Source of the DNA: Physcia stellaris
Lineage: Eukaryota; Ascomycota; Lecanoromycetes; Caliciales; Physciaceae
DNA: 64,000 nt
Assembly: GCA_018902385.1 (NCBI GenBank)
Contig: JABSSW010000047.1
Location: 310,001-374,000 of the forward strand
Direction of reading: 5' to 3'
Under the pieces are notes generated by a model, which was not told the origin of the DNA, ran no database searches, and was given only the letters and a program-made list of their open reading frames with translations. Positions 57,171 to 64,000 of this stretch are shown here, piece by piece. A program made the translations under genes and the position numbers. How positions within the stretch are numbered: the stretch's first letter is position 1; every line of letters begins with the position of its first letter.

Positions 57171-58311
57171 AGTTCGTATATAGAAATTAATGTCATAAGC
57201 TTTTCATTGAAAAATTCAATCAATTGAAATTTTCAAAACGAATATTGATATTAATTATATTCGAATTTTGAAAAAATTAAAATTTAATTGAAATACATTT
57301 TTAGAATTAGAGATTTGAAATTCAATATAAACGTTTTTTCAATTCAAATTCAAACATATATATGATACAAATATTTGTTTTTAAAAAATACAAATTTGAA
57401 ATTAAAATATTAACATACAATAATTTAAACAATTAATAAAATGAAAATATAATCACAATAAAAACGTACGAAATAATATGAATTGACTAGATCTAGAATT
57501 GACATTTCAATATTATATTATATATAAATTATTATAAAATTACAAAAATTGTCATTTTATTAATCATATGCGAAAATATAAAATAAAATAATAATATAAT
57601 AATATAATTATAAATTTATGATTGTAATATAAATAATATATGTTTGATGTTTCAATAATTTAAATGATTTATATAAACATATATAATATATTTGAAATAA
57701 CATATCAAATCGTATTGTTTTAATTTATATACGAAATTAATCGAATAATATTTTATTATTTTTTCGTTTTTTTAAATCGATATTTTATTTTTTATTTTTT
57801 ATTTCGATGTATTAAAATTATTTGTTTTCAACAATCGAAAATGAATTTCAATTTTATTAAAAAACAAATATTGTTATTATGAACATTTGTTTTGTTTTAT
57901 TTATGATGATTTTTGATTTTTGAAAAATTAAATATTCGAATAATTCGATATTTAATATTTTTTTGCACGCAATAATTTAATGCAAACATTAAAATTCATA
58001 TTTATATTGCGTTATTTGAAAAACATAAATAAAATTCTAACAATTCAAAAATTAAAATGAAAAATAATGATATAATTTATTGTTCAAAATTGACAAAAAG
58101 TCATTTATCATATTATTATTATTTCATGAAATATTGTTATAAATCGAAATCAATTATAAACAGCATGAAAATTGATGATATTTTGTTACGTCATATTTGA
58201 CAAAAATTTTGCTTTCGTTTCATATGATTTTGATGATGATTCGACAACAAAATCGTCAAATACATACATAATTTGACATTTCGCGTTTTTAAATGTTAAT
58301 CGATTCAATTT
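57171..58311. other. Extremely AT-rich spacer
   Basis: About 1.1 kb composed almost wholly of A and T, with many TATAAT-like and AATAAT runs. No coding trace, motif pair or repeat boundary was seen inside it. Confidence 0.6.
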
Positions 58312-58439
58312 TCACTTCATTCATAACAAATATCGATTTGAAAAACAAAATTCAAACGCGAATTTAAACTATGTAAATTAATTATTCAACAGAATTAACG
58401 TTGTGTCTAAATGACTGTGACGTTGTTGTTCACAGACAT

Positions 58440-59075
58440 TTTCAAAATTTTTCGAACAAAATGAATATTTTTCATTTGAAAAATTATTCGTTTCGCATGA
58501 ATCGTTTCTTGATTAATCATTTCATAAAAATTAGTCATCAAAATAATGCGCAAAAATAACGATTTGATTTATTTTCAAACATTTTTGTGACAAACGTTTC
58601 GATATTTTTTTGCAGAATTTCAAAAATCGATATTTGAATTTTGACATTTTTTTTATGTTTTGCATTATTTTTTTCACAAGTTTCGCGAACGATTTTTTTG
58701 CAATTAATAATTTAATGATTTTTTGAAAACGTTTAATTTCGCGCAATGCGATCATTTCGAATTTTGTTCGTTTGTGCTTTTATTGATGTGTTAATCAATA
58801 TTCGATAACGCATGATTTGAATGCATTATCGATTTGTTCGTCATTTTTTTTTTAATCAATGATTTCAAACGTTTTGCGATTGATTTTTTGTTCGATTGAA
58901 TTGCAAACTTGAACGCAAAAAATTTGAACGCAAAAAATTTGAACGCAAAAAATTTGAACGCAAAAAATTTGAACGCAATAAATTTGAACGCGAAAAATTT
59001 GAACGCGATAAAAATCAATTTTTGTGATTTTTTGATTGACGTTTTGCTTTTGTTCACATCAATGTCATTATTCAT
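58440..59075 (-). pseudogene. Histone H3-fold gene relic (copy A)
   Basis: Read on the minus strand, a Lys/Ser-rich leader (59,075 to 58,791) containing the FAFKF minisatellite precedes KHKRTKFEMIALREIKRF (58,785 to 58,730), which aligns to the canonical H3 segment ending ALREIRRYQK. An H3-like alpha-1 (LLIAKKSFAKLVKKI) follows, then decayed alpha-2, an intron-like gap holding a two-box motif (58,543-58,562), and IHAKR of alpha-3 at about 58,502-58,488. Loop 1 length agrees with canonical H3 as far as it can be judged. The frame is interrupted, so it is inactive. Confidence 0.65.
58909..59013. repeat. 15-base minisatellite, copy A (7 units)
   Basis: Seven tandem units of TTGAACGCAAAAAAT with small changes in the last three. 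On the minus strand each unit encodes five residues (variants of FAFKF), so it forms a repeated peptide in the leader of the H3-fold relic. Confidence 0.9.
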
Positions 59076-59619
59076 TCGTCGATTTGCTTTTCATGCGACG
59101 TTTTTCGATTTGTTAATTTGTGCATTACTTTGACGCATTATTCGATTTATTCAAAATTCGAACATCGTCATCGTTATTCGTTTCATTATCGTCAAATCAT
59201 CATCATCGAATTGATTTGCATTCAAGTTTTCATTTTTATCAAATTTCTTTTCATTCGAAATATTGTTTTCGACATTTTTTTGATTTTCAAATTTTTGAGT
59301 CGCTTTCATTGCGAATTTTTCTGAAACTTTCGTATTTTTAACAATTGTTATAATTTGTTAACTTATGCATTACTTTCATGCATTATTTGATTTATCAAAA
59401 GAAAATTACTATTATTATTGATATTATTATTGACATCAATGATTTCATCATTTTTCGTTTTTTCAGATTTCGTATCGATTGTCGTTTTAGATGTTCGCAT
59501 CACGTCTTTCAAAACATTAAATTTGAACGATTGAATATTCGTCATAAACGAAACAAACAAATCAACTTTCGCGAACATAAACTTTGAAAATTGTTAATTT
59601 ATGCATTATTTTCATGCAT

Positions 59620-60190
59620 TATTACTTATTCGTGCTTTGAACACTTTTCGAATTATCATCAGTATTACTTTTGTTATTTTCAGTGTTTGCTTGAAAATCG
59701 ACAACATTTCGAAGTTGATTTATGAAATTGATGACATCGATATCATTTGATGAAAACATGATTCAATTTTTGTGATTTGAATATAAATTGAAATGTTTTA
59801 ATTAATGTTAGTCAACGCGTTATTTTAAATGCATTATTTTATTTATTTATTATTGTCACAAATGAATATTCAGTAGAATTGTCGATGCGTTTTATCGAAA
59901 TCTGTTCAACAATCAATAAATTCATTTCATTGCGATTCAGATTTGTCTTATTTGCAAACGTTGCAAAAATATTGATGCGATCGTGTTGAGTGCTTGATTA
60001 GATGTTTTGCATCGAAATATTGCTTTTGATTTCGACGTTTAAATTTCTTCGATAAACGCGACAATCGCGTGTCGACAATTTTCGATCGATTTTTTATAAC
60101 ATTTTTAACTTTTCTTTTTCGATATTGATAAATCATTTCGCATATTCGATTATCTTTTTGTGTAATATTCGTTATTTTTCGTTTCAACAT
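59620..60190 (-). other. Basic and acidic frame remnants upstream of H3-fold copy A
   Basis: Minus-strand remnants include a very basic stretch (60,190 to 59,948, with YQYRKRKVKN and KKFKRRNQKQ) and a short Asn/Asp-rich frame (59,760 to 59,625, starting MFSSNDIDV). Both have counterparts in copy B. They are separated by two-box motifs and lie in the same orientation as the H3-fold relic, so they may be earlier exons of the same gene. No family was recognised. Confidence 0.35.
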
Positions 60191-61012
60191 TTACGTTGTG
60201 AATACTTTAAGATTGTATGCATTATCATATCGCATTATCGATGCTAATCAATTTTATTGCAGATAGATTTTCAAACTTGACGACTAAACATTATTTTGTA
60301 TTTTCACGTTTGTTTTCTTTTTCGTTTTCAGATATGATTCAATTGTTTATCGCATGACGTTTGTTAATGATTTCAATCACAAATTTGTTTTCAATTTTGT
60401 CGATCATCTCGTATTGATTCATACTCGACGTATGTTCTGAACATTGTTCAATGATGATGCATTACTTTGTCGCATTATCGTGTTGATATTTACATTCAAA
60501 ATGTTCGAATTCGCACAATTTACATTTGTTAAAATTTATTCGACGAATTCAAAAATATCGTTAATCGCGAGAAAAAAAGCGTTGATCGAATATTCAAATC
60601 AAATTGTACAAAACACAAAATGTCGACAATGTCGCTGTGTTCAAATTCAAAAAAATTTGATGAAAATTGCTGTTTGATTTGAGTTTGATGAAAAAAATCG
60701 CAAAATTTTGAAAAAAAATGATAAAAAAAGAATGTTCGATGCACGTAATGAAAACGACAATCATGATAATGCAATCGAATAATGCATATAAAAATTACGA
60801 TTTTTAATTAATTTTAAACGTGCTTTCTGAAAGATGAAATTTATCAACAAAACAAAAAAAAATTGAACGAACAAACACGACAAAACGATGTCAAAAAAAA
60901 TGCAATCGAAATCATACGTCGAACAGCAAATTTCGAATTTGCGCAACAATCGATTGATTTTCAATGTCAAAATCTGTCAAAATTTGTTGATTTCATTAAT
61001 GATTCATTTTAA

Positions 61013-61297
61013 ATGCAAAACGATGAAAACATTGAACGCGTGCAAAACGCAATAAAAAAATATTTGTATTCAATTACGAAATTGATTGCGCAACGCGTTT
61101 TTTATGATGATACGAAAATTCGAACATTGAAAACGACGAATTTTGTTGACGCGATAAAAAAAATGCGAAAAACAATTAAAAATTTTGTTTTTTCGCACAA
61201 TGCGAAAAATCGAAATATTAAAATTGATTTTTTCAATGCGATCAAAAAAAAAAAAATGCAAAAAACGACGACGATGACGAAAAAAAAAACAACGTGA
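61013..61297 (+). other. Possible histone-fold-like frame
   Basis: A 94-residue frame with a long helix (ERVQNAIKKYLYSITKLIAQ) followed by DDTKIRTLKTTNFVDAIKK and MRKTIKNFVF. The last 33 residues align without gaps to the alpha-2/loop-2/alpha-3 end of histone H4 (the HAKRKTVT..DVVYALKRQGRTL region), with about seven identities and as many conservative changes. That is suggestive only; another histone-fold protein or chance in low-complexity sequence is possible. Copy B's equivalent lies beyond the window. Confidence 0.25.
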
Positions 61298-61517
61298 AAA
61301 AATTCGATGACGAAAACGAATTCGAAAACAACGAAAATACGAACGATAAAAATTTCATAATGTTCGATTTTTAAATTAACTAAATAACGAAAATGCATTA
61401 TCATTATGCATTATCATTTAATTTTCAATTCACGCATGACAAATATTGATATGAAAAACAATTCAAACACGAATTCAAATTATGTAGATTAATTATTCAA
61501 CAAAAATAACATTGTGT

Positions 61518-62209
61518 TTAAATGATTGAAACATTGTTATTCACAGACATTTTCAGAATTTTTCGAACAAAATGAATATTTTTCATTTGAACAATCATTC
61601 GTTTCGCATGAATCGTTTTTGCATTAATCATTTCATAAAAATTAATCAACAAAATAATGCGCAAAAATAATGCATTTGATTTACTTTCAAACATTTCTGT
61701 GACAAACGCTTCGATATTTTTTTGCAAAATTTCAAAAATCGATGTTTGAATTTTGACATTTTTCTTTATGTTTTGCATCATTTTTCTCACAAGTTTCACG
61801 AACGATTTCTTTGCAATTAAAAATTCAATCGTTTTTTGAAAACGTTTGATTTCGCGCAATGCGATCATTTCGAATTTTGCTCGTTTGTGTTTTTATTGAT
61901 GTGTTAATCAATATTCGATAACGCATGATTTGAATGCATTATCGATTTGTTCGCGATTTTTTTAATCAATGAATTCAAACGCTTTGCGATTGACTTTTTG
62001 TTCGACTTATTGACAAATTTGAACGCGAAAAGTTTCGACGCAAAAGATTTGAACGCAAAAAATTTGAACGCGAAAAATTTGAACGCGATCATGTTCATTT
62101 TTAATCGCTTTGTGATCGACGTTTTGTTTTTGTTCACATCAATGTCATCATTCATTTGTTGATTTGTTTTTTTTTCATGACGCGTGTTTCGATTTGTGAG
62201 TTTGTGCAT
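61518..62209 (-). pseudogene. Histone H3-fold gene relic (copy B)
   Basis: The best-preserved of the three. On the minus strand a Lys-rich leader (62,209 to 61,904) precedes KHKRAKFEMIALREIKRFQK. An unbroken stretch from 61,868 to 61,518 then reads through alpha-1 (FLIAKKSFVKLVRKMMQNI), a loop 1 of canonical H3 length, alpha-2 (IFEILQKNIEAFVTEMFES), an in-frame intron-like gap starting GTAAAT and holding the two-box motif at 61,654-61,673, and alpha-3 (NAKTIHAKRMIVQMKNIHFV). In the H3 family FED-TNLCAIHAKR is contiguous here, so the gap is best read as an intron. The leader is split from the core by another two-box motif (61,923-61,942). Confidence 0.7.
62019..62093. repeat. 15-base minisatellite, copy B (5 units)
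   Basis: The same 15-base unit as at 58,909 but with five units, more diverged from each other. The difference in unit number explains about 30 bases of the length difference between the two large copies. Confidence 0.88.
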
Positions 62210-64000
62210 TACTTTGACGCATTCTTTCGATTTATTTGAAATTTGATCATCATTTCCGAACTCAATATGAATAATGACAATATCATGAATATCGAATTTG
62301 TGAACAATTTTGATTTCATTTTCATCAAGTATTTTTCATTCGATTCATCGTTTTCGACATTTTTTCGATTTTCAAACATTTGAAATGTTGATATTTCGAA
62401 TTTTTTTTTTGAATGTTTTCATTTTCAGCAATTGCGATGATCTATTAATTTATGCATTATCGTCATGCATTATTCGACTTACAAAACGAAAAATCATTAT
62501 GATTATTAATATCAACGATTTCATCATTTCGCGCTTTTTCAAATTCTTTATCATTAGCAAATTCAATAGACATTTCAACAGCGATTTTCGATTTAAACTT
62601 TCGAACAACGTTCGCAAAAACGTTTCAATTGATCGACGAAATATTGATTGAAAACGAGACAAACAATGCAATTTTTTCAACAAAACGTTTTATCATCTGT
62701 TAATTTATGCATTATTTTTTTGCATTATCATTTTTATCAATGTTCACATTTCTCGTTGAAATATCATCAGCAATATTCTCATCGTTTTCATTCATCGTCA
62801 TAGCAATAGCAATTGTTGATTGAACGTCTTGAAAATCTTTAGACTTTGAATGAACGTCGAAATACTTTAAATTTCGTTAATCTATGCATTATTTTCATGC
62901 ATTATCTTACTTATTTAATGTTGCTACAAATGAAAATTTAGTAAAAATGTCATTGATTACAAAATTAGACATGCGATGAATCGATTGTTCTTCATCAATC
63001 AGTAAATTCATTTTATCGCGATACAAACTTGCATTATCTGCAAACGTTGCGAAAGTATCGATGCGATCGTGTTGAATGTTTGATTAAATTTTTGCATCGA
63101 AATATTGCTCTTAATTTCGACGTTTAAATTTTTCGATAAACGCAACAATCGCGTGTCGACAATTTCCGATCGACTTTTTATAACATTTTCAGTTTTCTTT
63201 TTCTCGATATTGATAAATCACTTGTCAAATTTGATTATTTTCGTGTGTAATATTCGTTACTTTTCGTTTCAAAATTGAATGCATGATCATATCGCATTAT
63301 CGATGTTAATCAATTTCATTGCACACAAATTCACAGATTTGACGAGTAAACATTAGTTTGAATTTTCAAGTCTGATTCATTTTTCGCTTTCAGATATGAT
63401 TCAACTGCTTATCGCAACACGTTTGTTGATGAACTCAATCACAAATTTGTTCTCAATTTTATCGATTAATTAATATTGATTTATATTCGACGTACGTTCT
63501 GAACATTGTTTAAAAATGATGCATTTTTTTGTCGCATTATCGTGTTGATATTTATCATCAAAATGTTCGAATTTGCACAATTTACATTTGTTAAAATTTA
63601 TTCGACGAATTCAAAAAATGTCGCTAATCGCGAAAAAAAAAAAAATTGATCGAAAATTCAAATCAAATTTTACAAAACACAAAATGTCGACAATGTCGTT
63701 GTGTTCAAATTCAAAAAAAATTTGATGAAAATTATTGTTTGATTTGAATTTGATGAAAAAAATCGCAAAACTATGAAAAGAATGATAAAAAAAAAATGTT
63801 CGACTTCGTATTGAAAACGACAATCATGATAATGCAATCGAATAATGCATATAAAAATTGCGATTTCTAATTAATTTTTAACGTGTTTTTTGAAAGATGA
63901 ATTCTATCGACAAAACAAGAAAAATTCGACGAACAAATACGACAAAACGATGTCAAAAAAAATGCAATCGAAATCATACGTCAAACAATTAATTTCGAAT

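Larger units (their letters stand above)
58312..61420. repeat. 3.1-kb duplicated unit, copy A
   Basis: The first of two head-to-tail copies. Matching landmarks lie about 3,060 to 3,113 bases further on in copy B: the H3-fold relic, the 15-base minisatellite, the basic frame at 59,948-60,190 and nine two-box motifs. The copies are roughly 90 percent alike where compared, with small length differences. Both strands carry remnant frames; none is intact. Confidence 0.85.
52847..63848. repeat. Dispersed two-box motif family (ATAATGC-N6-RTAATGC)
   Basis: Two seven-base boxes whose starts are exactly 13 bases apart. On the plus strand in this orientation: 53594, 54351, 55103, 55635, 56145, 56305, 56766, 58543, 60766, 61654, 63829. 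As the reverse complement (GCATTAY-N6-GCATTAT): 52847, 52911, 58810, 59122, 59367, 59603, 60219, 60460, 61395, 61923, 62206, 62454, 62709, 62886, 63281, 63521. One more, at 59817, has 14-base spacing. Several carry one or two mismatches. The second box is often AAAGTAATGCA and is commonly followed by TTAACAAA about seven bases on. Most lie where an open frame stops, and two lie in the intron-like gap of H3-fold relics. Confidence 0.85.
51836..64000. other. AT-rich island
   Basis: From about 51,835 the base composition switches within a few tens of bases to strongly AT-rich, and it stays so to the window end. GG and CC are very scarce and CT/AG are low, but CA, TG and CG remain common. No intact gene is seen. 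The contents are hAT relics, H3-fold gene relics, a 3.1-kb tandem duplication and a dense two-box motif, each described separately. The stretch 57,171 to 58,311 is the most extreme, almost only A and T, with nothing recognisable. AT-rich, transposon-filled islands in ascomycetes are typically heterochromatic and often centromeric or subtelomeric; which applies here cannot be told. Confidence 0.9.
61421..64000. repeat. 3.1-kb duplicated unit, copy B (runs off the window)
   Basis: The second head-to-tail copy, cut by the window end at a point equivalent to about 60,935 of copy A. It keeps more C before T than copy A at several sites and carries the better-preserved H3-fold relic. If a third copy exists it lies outside the window. 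Confidence 0.85.

Noticed and set aside
60844-61008. QQSIDF...LSKFVDFI read as the first helix of an H3 fold
   Set aside because: It lies in a different frame from the following histone-like segment and within a charged, coiled-coil-like frame; the match is short and probably chance.
51836-64000. Canonical RIP as the cause of the AT-rich island
   Set aside because: CpA and TpG stay frequent and TpA is not specially raised, which is the opposite of the CpA-directed pattern. A different C-to-T context is discussed instead.
51836-64000. A CRISPR-like array made by the regularly spaced motif
   Set aside because: The distance between motif pairs varies from about 60 to 1,800 bases, with no constant repeat and spacer structure; only the spacing within each pair is fixed.

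Overview
This is nuclear DNA of a filamentous ascomycete (Pezizomycotina). The evidence is the introns of about 45 to 130 bases with GT..AG ends, compact intergenic spaces, and a single-copy gene set typical of the group: OPI1, ceramide glucosyltransferase, SEN2, NOB1, AP-1 mu, mL57/MRPL15, RTT109, ERG7 and pICln. A STAND/NLR gene and small secreted cysteine-rich proteins are also present. The class is not certain; Leotiomycetes or a relative would fit. No rRNA, tRNA, CRISPR array or bacterial-type operon was found.

Bases 1 to about 51,800 are ordinary gene-bearing DNA. In order they hold: the 5' part of a WW-domain gene (-); a sugar transporter (+); OPI1 (+); a stretch with a 630-base non-autonomous hAT element and a decayed coding relic; a small hypothetical gene (-); a secreted cysteine-rich protein (+); an NLR gene with two frame breaks (-); ceramide glucosyltransferase (+); SEN2 with one frame break (-); NOB1 (-); an unrecognised fragmentary gene (+); AP-1 mu (-); mL57 (-); RTT109 (+); ERG7 (-); a conserved hypothetical (-); a short-chain dehydrogenase (-); a secreted four-cysteine protein (-); a large single-pass membrane protein (+); a 134-residue hypothetical (+); and pICln (-). 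These are mostly housekeeping functions (sterol and sphingolipid synthesis, tRNA splicing, ribosome maturation, vesicle traffic, chromatin acetylation) with no sign of a biosynthetic cluster.

At about 51,835 the composition changes abruptly to an AT-rich island that runs to the window end. It holds a decayed hAT transposase, a tandem duplication of about 3.1 kb, and three relics of histone H3-fold genes. One of these has the longer loop 1 typical of CENP-A/CenH3. Coding remnants across the island are punctuated by an unusual two-box motif (ATAATGC, six bases, RTAATGC), found at least 26 times with exactly 13-base spacing and often where a reading frame is interrupted or where an intron is expected. 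Differences between the two 3.1-kb copies are mostly C/T changes before T (or G/A after A), while CpA and CpG remain common. This is not the usual CpA-directed RIP pattern. The combination of H3-fold genes, the fixed-spacing motif and an atypical mutation context is the most novel part of the window.
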